64,000 nt of DNA, from the NCBI GenBank assembly GCA_018697195.1, contig CM031857.1, forward strand, positions 50,551,471 through 50,615,470, in the 5' to 3' direction. Made by a program: the position numbers and the translations under genes. Shown one piece after another: positions 13,901-25,580 of the stretch. This DNA comes from Certhia americana. Lineage: Eukaryota > Chordata > Aves > Passeriformes > Certhiidae. How positions within the stretch are numbered: position 1 is the first letter of the stretch; each line of letters starts with the position of its first letter. The notes under the pieces are model-generated. The model was not told where the DNA came from, made no database searches, and saw only the letters and a program-made list of their open reading frames with translations.

Positions 13901-14574
13901 TACCTTAAGTCTTTGTTCTTTAGAACTCCTGGGCAGGCAGTGCCAGACTGCAGAAACAGTTTCTCATTTATGTGGAAAAGAAAGAAATGTTGTCTTTTCC
14001 AGTGTGCCAGAGTGGTTCCAGTAGGTAACCTCTCCTCACCTGACTTTGCAAGCTGACTTCCTGGGCCTACCTAGTCTCATAAGATACTATCCATATATCT
14101 TGAATCGGTGACTATTATGTTACCAAGTGATAAGAGCTGCTCTTCCCTCTAACTCTCTGAATCCAGGAGGGTTCATGGAAACTGCAACTCACATCCAGAA
14201 TGTGAGCAAAAAGATGTTGTTTATTGATACAAAAGAGGCAATTAAATGATGTTAACATATTAGTTATATGGCATTTTATTCCATTTCTGATGCTAAGAGC
14301 CCCAAAGTGATGGCATTTTATAGAAGTTATTTTCTCCCATAAACATCTCTACATTTGAATTTTTCTCCTTGCAGATTTCCCCTTGCACCCTTTTGAATAT
14401 TAGTCTTAATTCAGAATCTCAGAACAACCACAATTACTAATCTAAAGGTAACCCGTCTTTTCATTTTTACATTAGTTCTGACTCTAGATAATTTTTGGTG
14501 TGTGAGTGAGACAGAACAAAACTCAGGCTCACTGGTATTTTAATACTGTGACCATCCTGAGAGGACATATCATT
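7911..14574. other. Unique AT-rich non-coding sequence, no gene seen
   Basis: No gene is supported. The longest open frame here (142 codons, minus strand, 9865-10293) has no recognisable domain, signal peptide or codon pattern. A short imperfect duplication, 'ataactttga' at 8583 and 8603, is visible. Segments at 10.5-11.6 kb are strongly AT-rich. Confidence 0.6.
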
Positions 14575-14902
14575 GCAGTTACAGCTTCCTCATGAGGGGA
14601 AGAAGAGGAGCAGGCACTGATCTCTTCTCTGTGGTGGCCAGTGACAGGACCTGAGGGAGTTGTGTCAGGGGAGAGTCAGACTGGATATCAGGAAAATGTT
14701 CTTCACCCAGAGGGTGGTTGGGAACTGGAACAGGTTCTCCAGGGAACTGATCATAACATCACCCTGACAGAGTTCAAGAAGTGTTTGAATAGTGTTTTTG
14801 GGCACATGGCGTGACTCTTGGGGTTGTCATGTGCCGGGACACGAGATGGATTTGGTGGTCCTTGAGTTTCCCCTCCAACTCAGGATATTCTATGGTTCTA
14901 TG
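14575..14902 (+). mobile_element. CR1 LINE 3' fragment, well preserved
   Basis: A clear plus-strand copy. In order: 'caggcactgatctcttctct', 'ggatatcaggaaaatgttct', 'cttcacccagagggtggttg', 'actggaacaggttctccagg', 'gacagagttcaagaagtgtt', and the end 'caactcaggatattctatg' followed by 'gttctatga'. These match the 3' end of a young avian CR1 subfamily (the CR1-J type, common in songbirds) with scattered substitutions. The tail is the expected short imperfect repeat of ATTCTATG. 5'-truncated; no coding potential left. It looks the least diverged of the CR1 copies here, so probably the most recent. Confidence 0.93.
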
Positions 14903-15783
14903 ACCTTGGAATTGCCTTGGCTGTGTTTTTATATTTTGTAGTATGTAAGGCTTTAAAATTTAAACCTTCATGGTCAAGAAAATGATCTCTAGGTAAAAAT
15001 AGATTAGAATTAAGCAGTAAAATTCCTTGAAATTACATGTTATGCTGAGATAACCCATACCTCAAAGGCGGTCTGTGAACCAATTGTCAGTGTTTTGATA
15101 GAAGTGTTATCTCACATGAACAGAATCCTTGGGGTGTGCTGTTGCAATAGTTAACTGACAACTAGGAAAAATAATATGCACAGAACTACTTGCAGTTAGT
15201 CTTTTGAATAGCATAAATTAATTTTCTATTGAAATTGGTTAAACTGAAACTTAAATTTTGCTTAGGGGAAAAAATGTACATATTTCAGACCAGATTCCTC
15301 AAAGTAGTCAGTTAGTAGAATGACAAGGAAAATCTAGCTTTCAGTCCATGCTTTTCTGTGGAAATGTGAAATATGTAAGTTATATTCTGCTCATATCTGC
15401 ATAATTACATCTACCCCCAAGGAATGATCTTTAGTAAGTTCCAATTTTGCATGTTAATTTCTTAGATAAAACATTTAATCATAAAGTTGAGAAAAGAGCA
15501 AACTTTAATCACCATTAAAGAAGTGGGAGCTTTAGAAAAGGAACACCAAGGTATAGGGATATTGATCACCTGCAGAGCTGTTCACCTTTGTTTCTCTCTT
15601 TCCTGTGAAGGTCTCCTTGGGAATAACCAATAGTATTTCCTGTCTCATAGTGTTTCCTTGAGTACTTGAAATGAGCTTGTATTTCAGGCCATCACCTTTT
15701 CTTCAGCTGTGACCTGGCAGCTTCAGAAGTGTGGATGGCTGCAGAAATATCAGGGCTAGCTAGAGGAACTGGTATTTTACACC

Positions 15784-15844
15784 AGGGAGGGAAGTTTCAC
15801 CTCACCTGTGTGAGGGTGACTTGCCCCATTAAACTTCCCTTCCT
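15784..15844. other. Imperfect palindrome able to form a two-part hairpin
   Basis: Positions 15784-15797 (agggagggaagttt) pair with 15831-15844 (aaacttcccttcct) over 14 consecutive positions, one of them a G-U pair. Inside, 15798-15805 (cacctcac) pairs with 15810-15818 (gtgagggtg) around a four-base loop, with one bulged G. An unpaired run of 12 bases (15819-15830) lies on the 3' side between the two stems. The fold is read directly from the sequence; any function as an RNA is unproven. Confidence 0.7.
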
Positions 15845-18800
15845 CTGAACAGCTAGAGAGCTCCAGTTCTCACCTTACACCAGCAGTCCACCACATCAGC
15901 CCTGCAAGCTGATTTGGGATTTACTTGGTCTGAGATGTCGTGCTTATAGTCATGGAGGTAAAAAATCCTCCAACAACCACACCAATATTTTTGCCCGTCG
16001 CTGCCGGTATTGACAGGTAAATGGTGTTTCCTCCTATCTATGTCTGTAAAACTATATTGGCCTGTCCCATGGCTTTACTTGTCAGAGCCCTGCAGGCTTG
16101 TCAGTGTCATCCCTGGTTTCCCAAAGCAATGATGCTCTCCACAGTGTATGTGTGGAAGGACAGCCTGTGTCTTTGGCCTGCCCCATACAGTTGAAGGCAG
16201 CTCTCTCACATACAGTACCCTCCAACAGGTCTTGGTAAAGTCCTTGGCTGGGTAGAGGAGAGAAAGTGTATGTGACCTGACTGTGAGAAAGGCTGCCATC
16301 AGCCCTCTGGAGAAATTGCTTCAGTGATGAGCCAGAGACACTGTTTGATATGTCTGTGCATATCATGCAAGTCACACTCTGAGCTAGTTAAGATATAAGA
16401 ACTTTGCTTTAATGAATCATACAACTTATATATATTAAATGATATCAAACACTTTCTATCATCAAAGGAGCACAACATTATCTTTTGATCTTCAGAAATA
16501 ACAGGTCCAAGGGTAAGTAAAACAAATGTATTTTCTTGATTGCTGAGCCAAGTGAGGCACACTTTAAAGGCTTTAGACTTGCAAGTAGTCATTGTACAAA
16601 ATAGAAAAATTTTTGTTCTGTCATCTTGCAATATGGGTATATCATATACACTCAGATGAGGTCAGTGAAGTTGAGACACAGTTAAAGAATAGGAGACAGA
16701 TATCAGAGAATCACTTACACTGGAAAAAATCGTTAATATCCTCAATGCCATGGTGCAGGTTTTTCAGTCTTCAGAGTAACATTTGATGCCTTTTCCTCAA
16801 AGGAGGAAAATTCAAAGTTTGAAAAATAAAGTTATCTGAAGCATAAAAGTACTTTTTAACCTGTGCCCTTTCTGCTGTACAACTGTAATGAGGTTGCATT
16901 CATGTAATTTTAAAATTATTGCATTTTGATATATGGGTGAAACGAGCTGAAACATGGAAGTGCATTTTCTTCTGTAGCACTCTGGAACTCTGCAATAAGC
17001 TATTGCAGTCAGTTATTTTCTGGAGGAAAAAAAGAAATCTAATTATGTTGAGCTACTGACTTGAGGCTGAATTAGTCTGCTTGGCAGAATTAATCAAACA
17101 TTGATTCTTGGACTAATTTTCACTTTACTGTGTGAATATATGATAGCAGAGAGAATAGTCTGTACTGATGAGGTATGCACACTGGCTTCCTCTCTCTGTC
17201 TTTGCCTTTGCAAAGCTTAGAAAAGCTTTGAACTAAAACCACAAGGGAACTAGAAGGAATTAAGAGACAAGTCCTGTGATTAGAGGCAGCAGATAGAAGT
17301 GCAGTCCAGGCATTTGTCATGTACATATTAAGACTGGGAAAAACTCCTGTGGCTCATGTTCTTTTGTGATGTGGAAGCCCTTTGTGGAGCTCTGCATGGT
17401 TCTCAGCCACAGCTTTTCCTCTTTAGAGGAGGGAGGATCATTCTTCCTAAGAAACACAAATTCTTGAGATGGGATTGTTGCAATGCCAGTCTGAGGTCTG
17501 GACACTGCTCTTGGACTAAAACTGGGCTTCTGTTCTCCCTCAGTAAATTCTGGAATTGGAAGATTAAACTGAAGAGGGTTCTGTTAGGTGGCTTCTAAGA
17601 GTAGGTTAAAAGAGACAAACTCACAATTGCTTCAATAAGATGTAAGACTTGCTGAAAATGTTCCTAAGTATTTGTTATATGGTTCATGAGTTTGTTTTAG
17701 GAGAAATACTTTCCTCCTTCAGTGAGGACAATATTTTCAGAACTCTTAAAAAATTAACTAATAATAAAAGTTGTCATGACTGAACATTTTCCAAGGAGAG
17801 GTGAATTGCAAAAATTAATAATTAGACAAAAAGCAAAGATTAAATTTCTTCTCATAAAAAAAAAAAGAGTTGTCAGTTGTAAGATTAAAAACATATCCCT
17901 TCACCTGTCAAAGCTGATTATCTTTTTAGGTACAAAGACTCAAATCAAGGATTTGCCCATGATCCTTCATTGTAAGGAAGACATGAATAAAGGGTCTAGT
18001 ACTCTCTTTCAGTGCCTGTGTTTCTGTAATGCTAATAATGGTAGGAATGTTCTTCCATTAGGGCATAAGGGATTTAAATCCATAAATAACATGAGTGAAT
18101 AGAATTGACTTCTTATCCCTCAAGTGACCAAATTGATTTTTTTACAATGTACAAAGAGAAAACATGCCATTAATATTGTAGGGCAATATGTCTGAATGGT
18201 TGTCCTGTGATTTCTTCAAGAAAAGGCAGCCCCTCTCTGAAGCTAGTGAATGCTGTACACTCAAACACTTTACAGCCTTTATGTGCTAAGGTTAGTGGTA
18301 AGGGCAAAAGCAACAGTCAGTACATTGATAGGTTTTATAAAATGCATTAATTTTTGTAAGATAGTCAGAGCCTCACCTTGCCAACATTTTTATGAAATAT
18401 CAGAGTTGCTTTAATAAAACCCCCCAGTTTTCTGTTCTGTAATATGAAACTAGAAACTGATGAAATGAAGAATGAGGTGGAGTGTCTTCAGCAAAAAAGT
18501 GTGTTTTTATATATTTAAATGTAAAACATTGTGGCTTATTCATCCATTTCTCTGCCTGTATACAAGGATGACAGAGAAGTGTACCCCAGGGAGCTGGGTT
18601 TCGTGCCCCCTGTTCTGTTCCATATATCCAGGCTGGCAGTAACCTTGAGATGTAGTTTTGGAGGACAGTTTCAAGATCAATTTTTCCAATTCAGCTTCTC
18701 TAACTGGAGCCTTAGCTGATATTACTTGACCGTCAGGGTTTGTTATAGAAGGTCTTGCCAGCCACTGCTTTGGTATGAAAGGAGATTTAAATGAAAGCCA

Positions 18801-20782
18801 AGTATTGTATTTTATTCTGAAGCCGTCTGTGTGGAAGGACAGGTAATTAATTCTGCATGCAGATTAAGAGGGATAACTGGAACCTGTTGGAGAAGTAAAC
18901 AGCCTTGCCCTGGCTGCTGCCTGGGCAGCACAGAGACCTTCTGCTCCCAGCACCAGGGACACCAGACCTCCCTGCAGCCTGCAAGCCTCCCATCACTGGG
19001 ACTGGACAGAACCAGTTCCTCCTCAGTGCTTATCAGCCTTCCCACGCTGCACAGCAGCCTCTGCTCTAAAATCAACCCTTTTGTTTCCAGGAAGACAAAG
19101 TCCCAGTATCTAATAAACAGCTGTGAATGAATGCAACACAACAACAGTGACTCACCTTCATTTGCAGGTTGCCTCTCGCTAGTTTGTTTTTTGTTGCTTA
19201 TTTGAACTGCTGTCATTTCCTCTTTACAAGCTGGAAAAATCCACAGCCCCCTGCTTCTGATAATGAAGTGCACAGCTAGAGTAGCTGACAAGGTATTTTT
19301 TAAATGAAAGGCATTTGAGCTCTGGAATTTCTCTAACATGGACTTGCACAGAGGGTGGCACAGAGACCAGCTATGAGTTTACTACTATTTAATAACTGAA
19401 ATGCTCTATGAAATGTCAGTGGAGATCTTGAAGTAATTACACCCACTAAACCCCTCCAATTAAGATGTTACTTTCCACCAGGGACAACAGGCCAGAGTCT
19501 GTATCCACAGTAACTCCACAAAACACGTTAGAGACAGATTGATTTATGGTCCTGCAAGAGATAGTAGAATTTATACTATTCATTCCTTTTTATGGTAGTA
19601 GACCACCAGAAACTTAAAAAATACTTGTCAAAATTATTTATATGGTAAACTGAGGTAAGATGAATAAATGTTTATTTTACAGGCCAAAACTTCTTAAGGA
19701 GCATTCACCAACAACTTAGGTTTCTCATACTGGACAGAGGAATCACTGCTGCAGCAGATTTGTCAGATTCTGTCTATCATGTTCTTTGCTGAAACTGAAA
19801 TGACTGCAGTTAGACATTTAAAAATCTGGGCCATGACCTTTTTAAACTTACTGTCACAAGGAAGATGAAAAAGCATAAAAGCTTCAGCCTTCACCTTCAG
19901 AGCATGTTCAGAGTGGCAGTGCACAGTGAAGAACCATTGCATTTTATTTATGCGCAGCACAATCCTTTAATTCCTGACCTCTCATTATAGCCAATACAAT
20001 AAATAAAAGATATACATATAACCAGATGAGATATATGGAGGAAGAACGAGAAGAATAGCAAATTTAAACCCATACGAAAATCATACAAGTTTAATAAAAC
20101 CTACATACCCATTTAATAGCACTCTATGGAAGACCTTCCCAAGACCCTAGAGAACAGGGCAATTTCAGAGATTTGCTAAGGTGGTTCATATTCACAAATA
20201 ATTTTTTCAATGCAACACTGAGTCATGAAGGACTCAGTATCCATGATGACAGACAGGGAAGCTGAAACTTCACAAGAGGATGATGTTGGGTGATTACAAT
20301 TAATCCATGAACACTGGAACTTCTATTGAGAGCATGAAACGCCTCTTAGTTACATGCAAAATTTACATCCTTTTAGCCAACTGAGATTTATGGAGATCAA
20401 TTTTTTTAATTCCCTCTCTGGTGGCCTTTCAATGTCCTTGAATCTATCTCTAGAGCTCTAATGCTACGGCCAATTGTACTAAGGATATCCTATTGTGTTT
20501 TCTAATAAAGAAAATTAAATATATAATAACATTAAATATCTAATAATATTTTAATGAAACAGAAATAAATAAACTGGAAATTAAAAAAAAAAAATCTACT
20601 GTATCATGTTTTTATTTAAAATTTGGGGCCAGACGGTAAAACAGAAGTGCTGGAGGCACAGCCGTCATCATTTTTGTGGCACTGTATTGCCATAGCCCAC
20701 AGAGATGCAAGGGCACATCTTCAGGAGTCACTTTTAACCTGACACTAGTTAAAAGCTTCTCCCAATAGTGTATTGCCATGTT

Positions 20783-20801
20783 AAAAAAAAAAAAAAAAAA
20801 A
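20783..20801. repeat. Poly(A) run
   Basis: Nineteen consecutive A residues. No polyadenylation-signal-bearing retrocopy is recognisable immediately upstream. Confidence 0.85.
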
Positions 20802-22606
20802 TGGAAACAAATGTTTATCATGTTTTTTACTTTACAGTTCTACAGAGCTGTTGTGGTTACATATCTACTAGTGATATGAAGGGATTTGTGGATACTACTA
20901 ATATAAGGGATCAGTTCAGAGTTTATCTGTAAGGTTTCCAGGAACATATTTATCCAGGAGTGCTGCTGCATCAGCCTTAGCAACACAACACCCCTTGGCT
21001 CTGGAGCCTGCCATGCTTGCTCTCAATTACATTTCTGTAGCAGCACTGGAAGCTTGTCCCTTCTTTAGCTGCCAGCTGGGTGCTCACAGTGCTCTGGTGT
21101 CTCAATGGAAGATGCTCAAGTTTCTATCAGTTTGACATTTGTGTTTTACATTAACAATTATAAATTTGGTTCAAGGTTCTCTTTTTACATGAGGAATCAA
21201 TAACATTCATTGAGAGAATTATATTGCCCCCCTCTAAAAGATTATAGCTGTTTTGGAATAATTTCAGGTTACACCAAATGCCTTTTGTTAACATGTACAC
21301 TTATTACTTTAGGTCGTTTCCCCACACACACAGACTTTTCCTGCTGCAGGGAACATGCAAGATCATGCAGAAGACTATTCAATTGCCAAAATGCTCTTTT
21401 CGTCCTATAGAAAATCAGATGAGAAGATGAGAACTTAAATACATTTCTTGCTTTCTCTCCAAATTCACCTGCTGTCAGAGTCAGTGAACCTGACACAGTC
21501 ACAGCATACTCATCCATGGCAAAAATCTTCAGATGATCTTCACATGGAGGGGCAGGGCAGTGGCTGATCACCGGTGATGTTTACACTGAGGAGTCTGCAA
21601 AGGATCGAACCTACTGCAACACCTATATTCAAATGCTAGTGACAGTGACAGAATAAAAATGTTTAACATGCAGGCTTATAAATCAGTGCTTTCCTCTTCT
21701 ATCTTTTGACAGTCATTTTAATCAGAGTGACATTTGATCCTATGAAGCTGATTGCCTGCAGTTCTAGAAATAAGTGTTTAATTCTTTCTGTTCTGTCCTC
21801 CAGCATATATGTGCTTTGCATTAGAAGAATGATGTGATCTGGTTATTTTAGCCCATGAAGCCACTTGCTTCCAATTGCTTCCTAACCTCTGAATTAAATA
21901 ATTGCAAACTCTAATCTTTGATATCCACTAATCACCTACTTGAAGTATTGATCTGAAGCCCTTAAGTCCCCTAGGGATGAGAAATGGCCACATAATGACA
22001 TGATTCTTGCAAAGAGGAACAACTCGTAAACATGCCAGACTGACAGCTTTGTATAGGAAATGGCATCACCAGTGCCTTTACCTGCCTCCCAGCTGTGCCT
22101 GGATTTTAAAAAACATCCTCCAAACCCCCAGTATATACCTTCTCTAGTGGCTGCTGGCTGTGGCTTTTGGATCATATCCCATTTAACAATCAGCACCACT
22201 GCCTTTTCTACTTCACAGCTTTCAGAAAATTACACATGAGTAATCAGAACAAAACCCTTGATGTCTTTTCTTCCCCGTTATGTTTTCAGAAGAGTTTCAT
22301 TAATGGAGTGGAATCACAATCTGCTTTTCTCTATTCATATATGCATCCATGTAAATAAATCAGGGAGAAACAGAAGATTCAACATGAGGACTACATCCAA
22401 CAGATATCAAATTAAACCTGCTGGATTAGGTTTCATGCTGGAAAAGAAAACCAACCAGCCTCAGGTTTTCTGAGCTGAATCACAAGCATGTACTTTTCAT
22501 AAAATGTGTGTGCATACTCTGTGCTTTACAACCTAATTGTTGTCTTGGGCTTAAATGATTCTAATGTTGCACCGAAATCTGCATTTTTAAAGGCATTTTG
22601 GACAAT

Positions 22607-22635
22607 AAAAAAAAAAAAAAAAAGACAAAAAAAGC
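22607..22635. repeat. Poly(A) run after AATAAA-like word
   Basis: Seventeen A residues at 22607-22623, broken by 'gac', then seven more. The run directly follows 'gacaat', so an AATAAA word merges into it. This could be the tail of a very old retroposed copy, but no parent sequence is recognisable upstream. Confidence 0.8.
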
Positions 22636-23207
22636 AATCCAACAGAGGCTGCAGAATCAGAAAGGTTATCAGAAACAAATTAGCACCAAAATTCTTCTGC
22701 ATTGCGACATGAATTATTGAACAGTAATAAATGCTTTGCAATGTCTTACTGCTTAATTATCTGTTTTGAAATGAATTATTAGTGAAACAGACATTTTTAG
22801 CTTGGAGATCTTTTGTTGTGAAGACCTCTGTGTTAAGTCACCCAAGAGAGTGTTTTTGCATGTAGTTCAAATGTAAGTACCTGCCTTTCCAATTATCTAA
22901 TAATTTGTTTCTGCTGTATAGTCACCCTAGGTGCAGGAATTATCACAGGGCAGAGACAGTAAAAGGGAATGAGAAAGCACCAGTGAAAGGAGAAAAACAC
23001 AATACAGATAAGAAAAATAATGGTGCAAGAAAATCCTTAGTTTTTGTATTGTAATATTACCCCATGATTCCAAGTCACTGTCTGTAGGAATGTCACGTCA
23101 ACAACCTCACAGGCCAGGGTGTAAATGATTTCCAGCTGGGAAAGATTCCCCATTTTGCCTTTGTGGAAAGAATTGAGCAAATGGTAGTAAGGGAACCCAC
23201 CCAAACC

Positions 23208-23580
23208 ACTCTAGGGAGAAAACATAGCAGCTTTCTGGTGTCTAAAGAAGGCAATGGTAAGACAGGAGAGGGATTTTTCAGGAGGGCATGTAGGGATTGA
23301 AAAAGGGGAAATAGCTTTAAGGTGATGGCCTTCAGGGAAATGGATTTAGATTAGATATTAGGAAGAAATTCTTCACTACAAGGGTGGTGAATCACTGGAA
23401 CAGGTTGCCCAAAGATATTGTCTACTCCCCATCCCTGAAAGTGTTTAATGTCAGGCTGGATTGGGATCCTGAGCAACTCAGGGTTTAGTGGAAGATTCCT
23501 TAACCTAACGGCAAAGCTCCATGTTGGAACTAGATGGTCCCTTCCAACACAAACTATTTTGTGATTCTACAATTCTATCC
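23208..23580 (+). mobile_element. CR1 LINE 3' fragment
   Basis: Plus-strand copy with, in order, 'agggagaaaacatagcagc', 'gagggatttttcaggagggc', 'ttagattagatattaggaag', 'aaattcttcactacaagggt', 'cactggaacaggttgcccaa', 'gatggtcccttccaacacaa', and the tail 'ttttgtgattctacaattct'. These follow the order of the CR1 3' end. Substitutions and small indels are frequent, for example in the segment that normally reads 'gagcaacctggtctagtgg'. 5'-truncated and non-coding. Confidence 0.92.
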
Positions 23581-25550
23581 TGTTGCGGAAAAATCAAGTT
23601 AGATTACTGGACCATGTAAGAAAAGAAAACAGACAAAATAGGAGAAAACAGATTTTAGGATGTTGGAGTAAAACAAGAAAAGGAACAAGTGCCTATTTTC
23701 AAGTGAATCACTTTAATTATGTTGCAAATAAAAAGTCTTCCCAACACAACAATCTCTGTATGTGAGTATCTGCAGTAAGGGACTTGTGTGATTGCCTGTA
23801 ACATACTTCTGCCTGCAGAGAATATTGTGCAAAGACAAGAAGTTGTAAGGATAGAGCTACCGATCCTCTAACAACTAACTGTGAAAGGAAACATCTGAAT
23901 ATTATCTCAGATTCTGCAATGTGAGGCTCCAGCCTTTCTGCTCTCATCAAATCTAGAGGTAGCCAGCATTGCAAATCTGCATCCTCTTCCTCTCTTTAAC
24001 AAGAGATATTTGTTATTAGTAACATGTAAATTTGCTAGACCTGCACCAATTGCATCACAGTAGCTGAGTACCTGCTAAAGGGTTTACTATTCACTAACTG
24101 TGCTAGGGCTTATAGCTTGTCTTCATATCTTTTTCTGAGCTGAAACATGGCATACAGAGAAAAAAAAGGAAAAAAAAATTGGGGTTCTTATTCTGAATTA
24201 CACAAATATATTTAATTATATTCTGTGCCATTAGCATTAAATGAATTGCTATTTCTGCTTGGAGTTGAGAGCCAGCAAGTTTCAGGGCTATAGCTGTGCC
24301 TACTCCATCAGGCAAGGGAAATTTGTGTGGAAAACAGCAGCTGTCTTTGATGAGGTTCATATCATGTTCATTGGTAACACAGCCCCTTATGATGCATATC
24401 CTGTTACGTATTTTAATATAGGGAAATACTTCAATCACCTTCCCCATCATCTGAAGGAACTCACAAGGGCTTCTGAGATCATCACATCAGTGATGTGCCC
24501 CTTTGCTTCAGACTGGTATCCATGTTAATCATTAAATCTGCAATCTTGAGCACTTGGCTATGAGTAATGAATTAATGTAGATAAGAAGAGTTTAATTTAC
24601 ACCAAAATTTTTCAGCTAATTGAGGTGTTTTGTTCCTGATCAGCATTATTTAAAATGTTTCAAAGCCTGTGATAGCAATTGGGCTTTTTAAAGCCCCTAG
24701 GACTTGAATTTAGGTAAAAATATTAAAATCTCTCCAATTTTAAAAAGACAAAGATTTTGTGTAATCCTATGTTAATACTAAAGAAATAAGAATATTTCAG
24801 ACTTTGGCAGTATACTCATCTATTTATTTATATGGCTAGGAGTTTTCCAGTCTATCATGAAAAATCAAATCTGCTTCAGCTTTCAGTCAACTTCTCATAT
24901 TTTATAAGAAGGACAATAGAATTTAAGAACATTAGTACATTGCTACATTGACCAAATGCCTGACATTGACAGAGATCCTGTTTTTTTCCTCACAGGATCA
25001 TTCTTGGTTACATTTTCAGGTTACCCCTTAGGCTTTGTTCCCAGGAAATGGAGGAATTGTGACTGACTGCAAGCATCTCCACACAGGCTTTCACTGACTG
25101 AACATCATCTGGAGGCACAGGCCAAAATCTGTTACCGCAGGGAAAAACTTTTTGCTCCTACCAAAATCTGCAAGAACTGTGGAAATGGAGCACTTACAGT
25201 ACCAGGCCATTTGGCAGCATAGTTACTGAGCAGGTTCTCTTCTGTAGTTTGCAAATCCCTGAATCCCTCCTCAGCTCATAGAGGGGAGCAGACACAGCAG
25301 CATCAACCAAAAGACTGACAGCTGTGATTCATGCTGAAGTGTTTCCTGCTGGGACAGATTGTAAGCACTGAAAAAATGCAGGTGGCCTCTTCAGACAAAA
25401 AGGCTCTTTTTTCCCTTTTTGTTCTCTTCTCCCTCCCCACTTCTGATATGTCCTTCCTGTAGTGGGCACAGTTAGTCTTATCTCTCCCTGTTCAGTAAGC
25501 TTGTTAGAGATTTTTCTCTAATTTGAGATGAAAATTCCTATAGTAAGGAA

Positions 25551-25580
25551 GGTAATAGAAGGCAAGTAATAGAAGGTAGA
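25551..25580. repeat. Short tandem duplication, period 14
   Basis: The word 'taatagaagg' occurs at 25553 and again at 25567, within two adjacent 14-bp units that differ at a few positions. Probably replication slippage. Confidence 0.6.

Larger units (their letters stand above)
14903..23207. other. Unique non-coding sequence, no gene seen
   Basis: No gene is supported. The longest open frame of the window lies here (175 codons, minus strand, 18812-19339). Its middle part overlaps a locally GC-richer stretch at 18900-19080, which lowers the chance of stop codons; its predicted product shows no recognisable domain. Also present are an imperfect palindrome at 15784-15844 and A-runs at 20783 and 22607. 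Confidence 0.6.

Noticed and set aside
18812..19339. Longest open frame, 175 codons, minus strand
   Set aside because: No recognisable domain, signal or homology. Its middle part overlaps a GC-richer patch with fewer stop words, and an overlapping plus-strand frame (18831-19130) is also open.
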